From assembly GCF_000284415.1 (NCBI RefSeq), contig NC_017059.1, positions 2,706,185 through 2,731,289 of the forward strand: 25,105 nt of DNA, written 5' to 3'. The DNA is from Pararhodospirillum photometricum DSM 122 (GTDB lineage Bacteria; Pseudomonadota; Alphaproteobacteria; Rhodospirillales; Rhodospirillaceae). Numbering within the stretch: position 1 is the stretch's first letter; the number at the start of each line of letters is the position of its first letter. The translations under genes and the position numbers were made by a program. Positions 8,229-15,510 of this stretch are shown here, piece after piece. The notes beneath the pieces were generated by a model. That model had not been told where the DNA came from. It did not search any database and was given only the letters and a program-made list of their open reading frames with translations.

Positions 8229-8606
8229 GGGGTCGGCCATGGCCAGACGCAAGATCCGCCCGGCATACCCGACGGGAAACACCCGCAACCGCCGCGCCAT
8301 TTCCTCGGGTAAGGGGGCGAGCGCCAGGGGGTCGGCCACCGTGGCGGCCGGGTCGAAGCGATCGCGGCCGCTGTTGTGGGCCATGATCTCGGCCAGGGTT
8401 TGGTCGGTCAGGAACCCGAGGTCCACCAGCACCTGTCCCAGCATGGCGCCCGTGCGCTTTTGTTCGATCATGGCCACGCGCAACTGGTCGCGCGAGATCA
8501 GGCCCGCCCCCACCAGTTGGTCGCCCAGGCGGGTCGTGTCGTCGCGCGCGCTGACCACTGGGGCCGTGGGCGCGAGCTTGGTCGCCTTGGGAGGGGGGGC
8601 CTCGGG
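8229..8606 (-). pseudogene. Detached N-terminal domain of the GspE-type ATPase
   Basis: This frame encodes the small N-terminal GspE domain (T2SSE_N), recognisable as RLGDQLVGAGLISRDQL, then GAMLGQVLVDLGFLTDQTLAEI and RLRVFPVGYAGRILRLAMADP. After AMADP the frame turns to nonsense, while the neighbouring frame carries on with VVAMDEARR. A missing base in the G-run 8229-8232 explains this. The true start is unknown: possible GTG codons are at 8606 and 8558, both without a clear ribosome site. The frame stays open through a Pro-rich stretch to 8951, but past about 8826 it only mirrors the putA fragment. Confidence 0.7.
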
Positions 8607-8825
8607 CACGATGGGGGGCCGGGGCGACGGGCGCGACTCGCTCCAGTGCCCGGGGGGATCGGGGAGGCGGACATCGGTCCCTTTGCTTGGGGCGGGCTTG
8701 GACTCGACGGCGCGAGGATCTTGCCCCCTGGCCTCAAGACGCGCGGCTCCGGGCTCGACCAGCGGCGCAATGACCGGCGCGGTGGGCGAGGGGCGGGGGC
8801 TCGCCTGGGCGGCTCCGCTGGCCCA

Positions 8826-9237
8826 GCCGCCCCGCGACTTGCCGGGGCCGACCGGCGAGAGCAATCGACTGGCCCTCTGGGGGCGGGGCCTCGTGGCCTG
8901 CCTGGGGGCCGATGCCCGGGCCCAGGCCCTGGTCGCGCTGGCGGCGGGCAATGCGGTGCTGGTCGAGCGGCCGTTGGGTCTGGAGGATCACCCGGTGGTG
9001 GGGCCCTTGATTGTCGTGGGCCGGGTGGATCTTGAGGGGACCGAGCTGGCCTTGGTGGTTTGCGATGGCCCTGAGGTGCCGACCTTGCGGCGGATCCTGG
9101 CCGAGCGGCCGGGCGCGCGCGTCCCCCTGGTGTCGTTGACCGATGGCCTTGGCCGCTTTGTCTGCGAGCGGGTGGTGTCGATCGACACCACGGCGTCCGG
9201 GGGCAATGCCTCGTTGTTGATGTTGAAGGAAGACTAA
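8826..9237 (+). pseudogene. putA: PutA C-terminal fragment
   Basis: About 137 codons that match only the end of the bifunctional proline dehydrogenase/1-pyrroline-5-carboxylate dehydrogenase. The segment opens with LPGPTGESNRL, which in PutA lies in the C-terminal extension after the aldehyde dehydrogenase core. It closes with ERVVSIDTTASGGNASLLML, the usual PutA ending with the TTA(A/S)GGNASL motif. None of the two enzyme domains (about 1,000 residues) is present. Upstream of about 8800 the plus strand is the antisense of gspE. With no start or promoter visible, it should be non-functional unless the join is an assembly error. It reads towards modE, but hairpin copy 1 and a promoter separate them. 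Confidence 0.8.
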
Positions 9238-9243
9238 CAAGCG

Positions 9244-9275
9244 AAAGGCTGGGGAGGCTCGCCTCCCCTGCCCCC
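9244..9275 (+). repeat. Intergenic hairpin repeat, copy 1
   Basis: Seven bases after the putA stop lies AAAGGCTGGGGAGGC followed by GCCTCCCC and a C-rich tail. The stem is GGGGAGG (9251-9257) with CCTCCCC (9262-9268) around a four-base loop. It belongs to the family also seen at 11026, 13836, 13987, 16279 and 24738. It may act as a terminator or 3-prime stabiliser for the upstream transcript. Confidence 0.75.
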
Positions 9276-9298
9276 TCGGGCCCGGAAGGACAAGCCGG

Positions 9299-9348
9299 TT
9301 GACAGAGGAGCGGGCTTGGGTTTCGTTATGGCGTCCACCCCCATAACG
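9299..9348 (+). promoter_or_regulatory. modE promoter with overlapping ModE operator (Mo-box)
   Basis: TTGACA at 9299-9304 is a perfect -35 box. At the right distance for a -10 (CGTTAT, 9324-9329, rather poor) lies a perfect 8-base inverted repeat: CGTTATGG (9324-9331), a 9-base spacer, and CCATAACG (9341-9348). The CGTTAT...ATAACG half-sites are those of known ModE (Mo-box) operators. The right arm touches the modE ribosome site (CGGAG). Binding here would block transcription, so ModE probably represses its own mod genes when molybdate is plentiful. The match to the ModE motif is seen; repression is inferred. Confidence 0.85.
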
Positions 9349-9358
9349 GAGCCCTTTG

Positions 9359-10162
9359 ATGAGCGTGCCCGAGTTGGAAGCGGCCCTCACGGTTCAACGA
9401 GATTCCACCACCCGCATGGGGACCGATCGCCTGCGCCTTCTGGAAGCGATTCGCGATCACGGATCCATTGCGGCGGCGGCACGCAGCGTCGGGCTGTCCT
9501 ACAAGGCGGCCTGGGAAGCCGTTAATGCCATGAATAACCTGTTCAGCCAGCCCCTGGTCCTGGCCAGCCCCGGCGGCCGGCACGGCGGTGGGACGTCCTT
9601 GACCCCGGCGGGCGAGCGCGTGTTGAGCGCCTTTGGCGATGTCCAGGCTGAATTGGACAAGTTTCTGGGACAGTTGGCGCGGCGTCTTGAAGACCCCCTG
9701 CTGCCCTCTTCTTCCCCCTTCCTGTGGAGCCTGATGATGAAGACCAGCGCTCGCAATGTCTTTCGCTGCACGGTGAGCCATGTAATCGAAGGCCCGGTCA
9801 ATGCCGAGGTCGTTTTGGACCTAACGCGCGGCCAATCCCTAACCGCCGTGGTGACCGAATACAGCGTGCGTGACCTGGACTTGGCGCCGGGACGCGAGGC
9901 GTATGCGCTCATCAAATCGACGTTCGTGATCATCGCCCGCGAGGAAGGCCTGGGCCGCACCTCGGTGCGCAACCGCCTGCATGGGGTGGTGTTGAGCCGG
10001 ATTGATGGATCCATCTCCAGCGACATCGTTCTGGATCTTGGCGACGGTAAGACCGTGGCCGCCGTGATCACCCGCGAGAGCGCCGAGGCCCTGGACCTTC
10101 AGCCCGGCACCCGCGCCTGCGCCTTGATCAAGGCCAGCCACATCATCTTGGCCGTGGACTGA
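9359..10162 (+). CDS. modE: ModE, molybdate-responsive transcription regulator
   Basis: A full-length ModE of 267 residues. The N-terminal LysR-like winged helix (RLLEAIRDHGSIAAAARSVGLSYKAAWEAVNAMN) is followed by two molybdate-binding Mop/TOBE domains. The first is around SARNVFRCTVSHVIEGPVN with VVTEYSVRDLDLAPG, and the second around RNRLHGVVLSRIDGSISSD with VITRESAEALDLQPG. The two Mop domains bind molybdate or tungstate and change DNA binding. The start is the ATG at 9359, which has CGGAG 8 bases upstream; the TTG directly before it is an artefact of the open frame. It is first in a modE-modA-modB-modC order and lies under its own operator at 9324-9348. Confidence 0.95.
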   Translation: MSVPELEAALTVQRDSTTRMGTDRLRLLEAIRDHGSIAAAARSVGLSYKAAWEAVNAMNNLFSQPLVLASPGGRHGGGTSLTPAGERVLSAFGDVQAELDKFLGQLARRLEDPLLPSSSPFLWSLMMKTSARNVFRCTVSHVIEGPVNAEVVLDLTRGQSLTAVVTEYSVRDLDLAPGREAYALIKSTFVIIAREEGLGRTSVRNRLHGVVLSRIDGSISSDIVLDLGDGKTVAAVITRESAEALDLQPGTRACALIKASHIILAVD

Positions 10163-10222
10163 CGCCGTTCGCTTTTATTTCTCCCCCAGCCCATCCGCCC
10201 TTTTGACCTCGTGGAGGTTTTC

Positions 10223-11011
10223 ATGAACTTTTCACCCGTTCGTGCCGCGTTTGTAACGGCGATCGCCGCGCCGGTGGCCCTCGTGCTGGGCCTGTCCGCT
10301 GGCGTGCCCGACGCCCGAGCCGGCGAGACCCTGGCCGCTGTGGCCGCCAACTTCACGGCGGCGGCCAATGAGATCGGCGAGGCCTTCACCAAGGCGACCG
10401 GCCACACGGTGAAGTACAGCTTTGGTGCGACCGGGCAGCTCTACACCCAGATCACCCAAGGCGCGCCCTTCGAGGTGTTCTTGTCGGCCGATGCCGAACG
10501 CCCGGCCCAGGCGGTGAAGGAAGGCTTCGCGGCTCCCGACACGTTGTTCACGTATGCCATCGGCAAACTGGTGCTGTGGAGCGCCGACCCGGCCGTGGTC
10601 GATGCCGAGGGCGCCGTCTTGAAGGCCGGCACCTTTGAAAAAATCGCCCTGGCCAATCCGGCCGCCGCCCCCTATGGCGCCGCTGCGGTCGAGACCCTGA
10701 AGGCCCTGGGCCTGTACGAGACCCTGGAGCCCAAGATCGTTCAGGGCAACAACATCTCGCAAACCCACCAGTTCATTGCCTCGGGCAGCGCCCAGCTTGG
10801 CTTCGTGGCCCTGGCCCAGATCATCACCGAGGACAAGGGCTCCAAGTGGGTCGTGCCCGAGACGATGTACACCCCGATCCGCCAAGACGCCGTGCTGCTT
10901 AACACCGGCAAGGACAGCGAGGCGGCCCGCGCCTACGTCAGCTTCCTCAAGAGCCCGGAAGCGCTGGCCATCATCAAGCGCTACGGCTACGGCACCGACG
11001 GCCACTCGTAA
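10223..11011 (+). CDS. modA: ModA, periplasmic molybdate-binding protein
   Basis: A 262-residue substrate-binding protein of the ModABC molybdate importer. It has a Sec signal peptide of about 33 residues ending in DARA-GET, then the ModA fold. The fold opens with TLAAVAANFTAAANEIGEAF and includes GATGQLYTQITQGAPFEVFLSAD, where the ligand-binding Ser/Thr residues lie, and GNNISQTHQFIASGSAQLGFVAL. The ATG at 10223 sits 5 bases after GGAGG; the GTG at 10211 is too close to that site. It is 60 bases after modE and probably shares its transcript, although hairpin copy 2 separates it from modB. Confidence 0.95.
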   Translation: MNFSPVRAAFVTAIAAPVALVLGLSAGVPDARAGETLAAVAANFTAAANEIGEAFTKATGHTVKYSFGATGQLYTQITQGAPFEVFLSADAERPAQAVKEGFAAPDTLFTYAIGKLVLWSADPAVVDAEGAVLKAGTFEKIALANPAAAPYGAAAVETLKALGLYETLEPKIVQGNNISQTHQFIASGSAQLGFVALAQIITEDKGSKWVVPETMYTPIRQDAVLLNTGKDSEAARAYVSFLKSPEALAIIKRYGYGTDGHS

Positions 11012-11025
11012 AAAAAACGAGGGGT

Positions 11026-11048
11026 TTGGGGAGGCCGCGCCTCCCCAA
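11026..11048 (+). repeat. Intergenic hairpin repeat, copy 2
   Basis: A perfect 10-base stem, TTGGGGAGGC (11026-11035) and GCCTCCCCAA (11039-11048), around a CGC loop, 14 bases after the modA stop. The A-run 11011-11017 precedes it and C/T-rich sequence follows. Lying inside the modABC operon, it may cut modB levels relative to modA or protect the modA part of the mRNA from decay; both are inferences. Confidence 0.8.
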
Positions 11049-11116
11049 CCTTCTCTTTGCGTCCCCCACGGTTCAGCCCCGCCTCCCCCGATTGGCCGTA
11101 AAAGGAAGCCCGTTGC

Positions 11117-11797
11117 ATGATCGACCCGCCCATCGTCGAGGCCATGCTGCTCACCTTACGCCTTGCCGGAACCACCACCTTGGTCTTGCTGCTGCTGGGA
11201 ACCCCGCTGGCGTGGTGGCTGGCCCGAACCCACTCCCGGTTTAAGGACGTGGTGGGCACGGTGGTCTCATTGCCCATCGTTTTACCGCCCACCGTCTTAG
11301 GCTTTTACCTGTTGTTGCTCATGAGCCCGCGCAGCCCTCTGGCGGGTTTTTTTGAGAGCCTCGGCCTCAAGACCCTGGCCTTCACCTTCGAGGGCTTGGT
11401 GGTCGGCTCGGTAGTGTGTTCCCTGCCCTTTGTCGTCAACCCAATCCGCAATGCGTTCACCGCCCTGGGCGATCGCCCCTTGGAGGTGGCCGCCACCTTA
11501 AGGGCCGGACCGTTCGACCGGTTTGTCAGTGTCGCCCTGCCCCTGGCCAGCCCCGGCCTACTCACCGGCGCCGTCCTTGGCTTTGCCCACACCGTGGGCG
11601 AGTTCGGCGTGGTGCTGATGATTGGCGGCGCCGTGCCCGGGGAAACCAAGGTCCTGTCGATTGCCCTCTACGACTATGTCGAGACCATGCGCTGGTCACA
11701 GGCTCATATGATCTCGGGGGGCATGCTGGTCTTTTCGTTCCTGGTCATCCTGACCATGACCGTGCTGGAACGCCGCTTGGGGAGGAAAGGCTCATGA
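11117..11797 (+). CDS. modB: ModB, molybdate ABC transporter permease
   Basis: A 226-residue inner-membrane permease with about five transmembrane helices. The first ([21 protein letters not shown]) and the [17 protein letters not shown] segment are characteristic of ModB. The cytoplasmic EAA loop ([29 protein letters not shown]) contacts the ModC ATPase. [29 protein letters not shown] is the usual ModB C-terminal region. The ATG at 11117 has AAGGAAG 8 bases upstream. Its stop overlaps the modC start (ATGA, 11794-11797), so the two are translationally coupled. It carries molybdate released by ModA into the cytoplasm, if an intact ATPase is available. Confidence 0.95.
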   Translation: MIDPPIVEAMLLTLRLAGTTTLVLLLLGTPLAWWLARTHSRFKDVVGTVVSLPIVLPPTVLGFYLLLLMSPRSPLAGFFESLGLKTLAFTFEGLVVGSVVCSLPFVVNPIRNAFTALGDRPLEVAATLRAGPFDRFVSVALPLASPGLLTGAVLGFAHTVGEFGVVLMIGGAVPGETKVLSIALYDYVETMRWSQAHMISGGMLVFSFLVILTMTVLERRLGRKGS

Positions 11798-12186
11798 GCG
11801 GTATTCGGGCCCGCTTTGCCGCCCGATTAGGGTCCTTTCACCTCAACGCGACGTTCAAAGTCCCGGGCAAGGGCGTCACCGCCCTGTTTGGCCCCTCGGG
11901 CTGCGGCAAAACCACGGTCTTGCGCTGCATCGCCGGCCTTGCCCGCTTACCAGACGGCCAGCTTACGGTGGGGGACGACGTCTGGCAGGACGGTCGGCAC
12001 TTTGCGTGGTGTGCGCCGGCGACGTCATGCTTGATCGCTTCGTCCACGGCGCGGTGGAGCGTATCTCCCCGGAAGCCCCCATCCCGGTCCTGCGCGTGCG
12101 CGAGGAGCGCGTCATGCTGGGCGGTGCCGGCAACGTGGTGCGCAACATCGTCGCGCTCGGCGGACAGTGCGCCTTTCTCGCGGTGA
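11794..12186 (+). pseudogene. modC: ModC, N-terminal fragment of the molybdate ABC ATPase
   Basis: The first 70 residues match ModC, including Walker A GPSGCGKTT at 33-41 and the LRCIAGLARLPDGQLTVGDDVWQDG segment. In normal ModC the Q-loop (near GYVFQ), the ABC signature LSGGE, Walker B and the C-terminal Mop domain follow. None is present: after WQDGRHF (near 12003) the DNA becomes hldE, and this frame only continues as antisense-like noise to 12186. About 280 residues are missing. As read, the importer has no ATPase, so either another ModC supplies it or the join is an assembly error. Confidence 0.85.
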
Positions 12187-13439
12187 TCGGCGATGATGCG
12201 GCCGGGGCCGACGTCACCCGCCTGCTGGCCGCCGAGCCGGCGGTGGAGAGTTTTATCGGGGTGCAGCCGTCGCGCCGGACCAGCCTCAAAACCCGGTTTA
12301 TTGCCGGGGGCCAGCAGTTGCTCCGCGCCGACGAAGAAACCATCGCCCCACTCGCCCCCGACGATGCGGCCCGTTTGCTGGCCGATGCCCGCGCCCGGCT
12401 GGCCCAGGCCGGCGCCTTGGTGTTGTCGGACTATGGCAAGGGCGTGCTCGACGGCGACGTCACCCAAACCCTGATCGCCCTGGGCCGGGCGGCCGGAGTG
12501 CCGGTAATCGTCGATCCCAAGGGCCGCGACTTCACCCGCTATCGCGGCGCCAGCCTGCTGACCCCCAACCGCAAGGAACTCGCCGAGGCGACCGGCCTGC
12601 CCACCGGCAGTGACGCCGAGGTGGTGGCGGCCTGCGAGGTGGTGCTCGAAAGTTGCGCCGTGGACGCGGTGCTGGCCACCCGCAGCCAGGACGGCATGAC
12701 CTTGGTCACCGCCGAGGGCTTGGTGGTGCATCTGCCGGCCGAGGCCTTGGAAGTTTTTGATGTGTCTGGCGCCGGTGACACGGTGATTGCCACCCTGGCC
12801 TCGGCGCTGGCGGTGGGCGCCCCCCTGCCCGAGGCCTGCCGGCTGGCCACGCTGGCGGCGGGGATTGTCGTGGGCCGGGTTGGCACGGCGACCGTGCCCG
12901 CCGCCGATCTGCTGGCTGCGATCCATCACCAGGACCTGAGCGCCAGCGAATCAAGGATCGTCGCCGCCGACGAGGCCCTGGAGAGGGTCGGGCGCTGGCG
13001 ACGCCAGGGCTTGCGGGTGGGGTTCACCAACGGATGCTTCGATCTGCTCCATCCCGGTCACGTTTCGCTTTTGCATCAGGCCCGCGCCGCCTGCGACCGG
13101 CTGATCGTCGGGCTCAACACCGATGCCTCGGTCCAGCGTCTCAAGGGACCAACGCGGCCGGTGCAAAGCGAAATGGCGCGGGCCACCGTGCTCGCGTCCC
13201 TGGCCGGGGTCGATCTGGTGGTACTGTTCGACGCGGACACGCCGCTTGACCTGATCCGGTGTTTGATGCCCGATGTCCTGGTCAAGGGCGCCGACTACAC
13301 CGAGGAAACGGTGGTGGGCGCGGCCGAGGTCAAGGCGGCGGGAGGCCGGGTGCTGCTGGCCACCCTGGAGGAAGGTCACTCCACCACCGCAACCTTGGCT
13401 CGCTATACGGGGCGCCCGACCCGGGGAGGATCTGCGTAA
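12006..13439 (+). CDS. hldE: HldE, bifunctional heptose-7-phosphate kinase / heptose-1-phosphate adenylyltransferase
   Basis: A 477-residue enzyme that makes ADP-heptose for the lipopolysaccharide core. The kinase half is a PfkB/ribokinase fold with MLGGAGNVVRN (37-46), LTPNRKE (185-191) and the anion-hole/catalytic base motif GAGDT (255-259). The second half is a nucleotidyltransferase with TNGCFDLLHPGH (341-352) and the end signature VVGAAEVKAAGGRV. The GTG at 12006 starts only four residues before GDVML, whereas relatives have 15 to 20 there. No ribosome site precedes it, and the upstream DNA is modC, so the true N-terminus has probably been lost at the junction. The next gene starts at a TAATG overlap. 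Confidence 0.93.
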   Translation: MVCAGDVMLDRFVHGAVERISPEAPIPVLRVREERVMLGGAGNVVRNIVALGGQCAFLAVIGDDAAGADVTRLLAAEPAVESFIGVQPSRRTSLKTRFIAGGQQLLRADEETIAPLAPDDAARLLADARARLAQAGALVLSDYGKGVLDGDVTQTLIALGRAAGVPVIVDPKGRDFTRYRGASLLTPNRKELAEATGLPTGSDAEVVAACEVVLESCAVDAVLATRSQDGMTLVTAEGLVVHLPAEALEVFDVSGAGDTVIATLASALAVGAPLPEACRLATLAAGIVVGRVGTATVPAADLLAAIHHQDLSASESRIVAADEALERVGRWRRQGLRVGFTNGCFDLLHPGHVSLLHQARAACDRLIVGLNTDASVQRLKGPTRPVQSEMARATVLASLAGVDLVVLFDADTPLDLIRCLMPDVLVKGADYTEETVVGAAEVKAAGGRVLLATLEEGHSTTATLARYTGRPTRGGSA

Positions 13440-13801
13440 TGAACAAGGCCGTGCGTTATTCCTGGCCCTTGGTTGTGGGGCTGTTGGCCGGGTGTTCCTG
13501 GAACCCGATGACGTGGTGGTCCTCCAGCGCCTCCCCGCCCCCGGCCAAAGCGGCGCCAGCGCCGGTTGCCCCCGCCCCTGCCGCCGACTGTGGCGCGACC
13601 GGCTTGCAAGATCGCGTTGGCGCCTTGTTGATTGGCAGCACCGCGTCGGCGCCGGTAGGGCCGACCTTGCGGGTGTCGGACCTGCCGCTGCCGCATCGGA
13701 TCATTCCCGATGGCAGCATTCTCAGCGATCCGCGCGACCCGGCCCGGCTTAGTGTGTTTCTGGACGCTAGGGGGCGCATTGCCCGGCTGGAGTGTCAGTA
13801 A
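13439..13801 (+). CDS. Small lipoprotein with an I78 peptidase-inhibitor-like domain
   Basis: A 120-residue protein. The lipobox LLAGC near residue 20 marks an N-terminal lipoprotein, followed by a Pro/Ala-rich linker. The C-terminal 70 residues begin with Cys (DCGATGLQDRVGALLIG) and run through LRVSDLPLPHRIIPDGSILSD to RLSVFLDARGRIARLECQ. That pattern, LQDRVG then a short strand and RL(x)V(x)LD..GRI...C, resembles the I78 inhibitor family (elastase inhibitor AFLEI/Elastinal type). The two Cys at the domain ends could form a disulfide. The ATG overlaps the hldE stop (TAATG), with GGGGAGGA upstream, so the two are likely co-transcribed. Inhibitor activity is inferred from a short domain only. 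Confidence 0.75.
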   Translation: MNKAVRYSWPLVVGLLAGCSWNPMTWWSSSASPPPAKAAPAPVAPAPAADCGATGLQDRVGALLIGSTASAPVGPTLRVSDLPLPHRIIPDGSILSDPRDPARLSVFLDARGRIARLECQ

Positions 13802-13835
13802 GCGTTGTGAGAGGCGCAAGGAAAAAAAGGAAGGC

Positions 13836-13858
13836 GTGGGGAGGCGAAGCCTGTCCAC
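13836..13858 (+). repeat. Intergenic hairpin repeat, copy 3
   Basis: GTGGGGAGGC (13836-13845), GAA, then GCCTGTCCAC (13849-13858), a ten-pair stem with one mismatch and one G-T pair, after the lipoprotein stop. Read on the minus strand, the stem is followed by CCTTCCTTTTTTTCC, a good T-tract, so it may terminate leftward transcription coming from marR. The rest of 13859-14024 is GC-rich with no open frame I would trust. Confidence 0.65.
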
Positions 13859-13986
13859 GACCCCTCCTTTCTTGAAGACGACCGGGGGAGCGGGCCGGCA
13901 CGGTGTTGCTGGATGTCGGCCCTCCGCCCGTGGGTCTTGGTTTGGCTTGATTCTGGCGGGGGGGGCTGCGGTTGGCCCCGGGAATC

Positions 13987-14018
13987 TTGGAGGGCGCGGC
14001 CTCCCCAAACCCCTCCAT
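13987..14018 (-). repeat. Intergenic hairpin repeat, copy 4 (inverted)
   Basis: On the minus strand, just after the marR stop, GAGGGGTTTGGGGAGGCCGC matches copy 2 almost base for base; its right arm (CCCTCCAA) is shortened. This is the same family in marR orientation, so copies 3 and 4 face each other between the convergent lipoprotein and marR genes. Confidence 0.65.
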
Positions 14019-14024
14019 TCCCCA

Positions 14025-14399
14025 TCAAGCGTCCGCGCTGGATTTGTCGTCGCCCTGAATGGCGCGGCCGGCCGACACAATAATGTCGCCGAACTCTCGC
14101 AAGAAGACGCTGCCGCGCACTGTGCGCTGGATCAACACGGAACGACGGTCGGTTTCATCGGTCTTACGCTTGACCAAACCATAATCCGACAAGCGATCGA
14201 CGGCGCGGGTCACCGCCGGCTTGGAGATGTTGAGCAAACTCGCCAGACCGCGCACCGTGTGCGGCGGGGAGGTCAGGTAGACCGTGAGCAACAGAGCCAT
14301 CTGCCGCGCCGAAAGATCGGGGGCGTCGCGACGGACGCTTTCGACGATGGATCCGCGCCAGAGATCCAGGGCTTCGACGGGGGACAGCTCAACCGGCAT
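14025..14399 (-). CDS. MarR-family transcription regulator
   Basis: A 124-residue winged-helix regulator. A dimerisation helix is followed by LSARQMALLLTVYLTSPPHTVRGLASLLNISKPAVTRAVDRLSDYGLVKRKTDETDRRSVLIQRT. This contains the recognition helix (SKPAVTRAVDRL) and the wing (TDETDRRSVLIQ) typical of MarR. The ATG at 14399 has CAGGACG upstream. The protein is shorter than the usual 140-160 residues, lacking part of the first helix. The adjacent upstream gene on the same strand is the leucyl aminopeptidase, 149 bases away. A GTTTC-N6-GAAAC palindrome in that gap is a candidate autoregulatory site. The ligand is not predictable. Confidence 0.85.
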   Translation of the reverse strand: MPVELSPVEALDLWRGSIVESVRRDAPDLSARQMALLLTVYLTSPPHTVRGLASLLNISKPAVTRAVDRLSDYGLVKRKTDETDRRSVLIQRTVRGSVFLREFGDIIVSAGRAIQGDDKSSADA

Positions 14400-14424
14400 T
14401 CGGACGTCCTGACCTGGATAACTT

Positions 14425-14440
14425 GTTTCTTACATGAAAC
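14425..14440. promoter_or_regulatory. Inverted repeat upstream of marR, candidate operator
   Basis: GTTTC (14425-14429), six bases TTACAT, then GAAAC (14436-14440), 26 bases ahead of the marR start. The size, the A/T-rich core and the position fit a MarR dimer site, and this A/T content stands out in a GC-rich region. Farther up, GTATATAC near 14500 is an 8-base palindrome that may hold the -10 of the marR promoter. No direct evidence of binding. Confidence 0.5.
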
Positions 14441-14547
14441 GACGAAAAAGGGACCCTGGTGAGACGGCCCCATGTGACGGCCATCACCAGCCCAGGGGCC
14501 CGTATATACCGGTGTCTCTTGACTCTGGCTACGGTTTCCTGAACCCT

Positions 14548-15510
14548 TTACCCCAAATTTAAACGATTTCCTTGTTCTTTGTAGGCGTATTGGGTTAAGA
14601 CACAAGTCAGAGTTCGCAATCCCTGGACACTTGCTCCTTCTGGTCTCCCGGGCCGATTGCTAGAACGCCACGCATAAAGATCAAGATGAGCCCAGGCGAT
14701 GGTCGGGCTGACAAATTCCCGCAAGAAGAGCGCCGCCGTGATGGCCCCGGCAAAAGGGCCATCGGGACAACTGGTGAGATCGGCCAGCGGACTCTCGAGC
14801 AGCGCACGATAAGGCTCCCACAACGGCAGACGCCACAGGGGATCGCGCTCGGTGTGGGCGGCACTCAGCAAGGCGAGGGCCAAGGTGTCGTCGTTGGTGA
14901 ACAGGGCCGGGACCTCGGGTCCCAACGCAACGCGGGCGGCGCCGGTCAAGGTGGCGCAGTCGATGACCAGCCCGGGCGCCCCGGCACAGGCCTCGCTCAG
15001 GGCATCGGCCAGGATCAGCCGGCCCTCGGCATCGGTGTTGCCGATCTCCACCGAGACACCCCGGCGCGCAACGATAACATCGCCGGGGCGCAGGGCATTG
15101 CCGCTCACCATGTTGTCCACCGCCGGAATCAGCACCCGCAGCCGCAAGGGCAGGGCGCGGGCCATGACCAGGGACGCCACCCCCAACACGTGGGCCGCCC
15201 CGCCCATGTCCTTTTTCATCAGCCGCATGCCGGCCGAGGTCTTGATGTCAAGACCACCGCTATCGAAGCACACCCCCTTGCCCACCAAGGTGACGGCAGG
15301 GTGGGCGGGATCGCCCCAGGTTAGGTCGATGAGACACGGCGGCCGGCTGCTGGCCCGGCCCACGGCGTGGATCAGGGGATAGCCGCTCACGAGCGCCTCG
15401 CCGGTGATGACCTGGACCTCGGCGCCAAACGACGCCCCCAGGCTGCGGGCGGCCTCGGCCAGATCGGCGGGGCCCAGGGTCTCGGCCGGGGTGTTAATCA
15501 GGTCGCGCAC
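14548..15510 (-). CDS. Leucyl aminopeptidase (M17), catalytic part
   Basis: The C-terminal catalytic domain of a cytosol (leucyl) aminopeptidase, which trims N-terminal residues from peptides using two metal ions. As read from 15510: K78 in GKG, FDSGGLDIK (82-90) with D83 and K90, D101, and NTDAEGRLIL (158-167) with the metal-binding D160 and E162 and catalytic R164. The domain closes with AWAHLDLYAW and RPGRPEG, as in M17 enzymes. The family N-terminal domain lies upstream in another frame, so 15510 is not a true start. Reducing the eight-G run at 15590-15597 to seven joins both parts, restoring LVWPEGADRPALESLITAQTLVRDL. Hexameric intracellular location is known for the family. Confidence 0.9.
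   Translation of the reverse strand: MRDLINTPAETLGPADLAEAARSLGASFGAEVQVITGEALVSGYPLIHAVGRASSRPPCLIDLTWGDPAHPAVTLVGKGVCFDSGGLDIKTSAGMRLMKKDMGGAAHVLGVASLVMARALPLRLRVLIPAVDNMVSGNALRPGDVIVARRGVSVEIGNTDAEGRLILADALSEACAGAPGLVIDCATLTGAARVALGPEVPALFTNDDTLALALLSAAHTERDPLWRLPLWEPYRALLESPLADLTSCPDGPFAGAITAALFLREFVSPTIAWAHLDLYAWRSSNRPGRPEGASVQGLRTLTCVLTQYAYKEQGNRLNLG

Noticed and set aside
6988..8800. Upstream extension of the putA frame on the plus strand
   Set aside because: It is the antisense of the gspE ATPase; only the part from about 8826 shows PutA sequence.
11838..12929. 363-codon minus-strand frame across the modC/hldE join
   Set aside because: Low-complexity antisense frame; the conserved proteins are on the plus strand.
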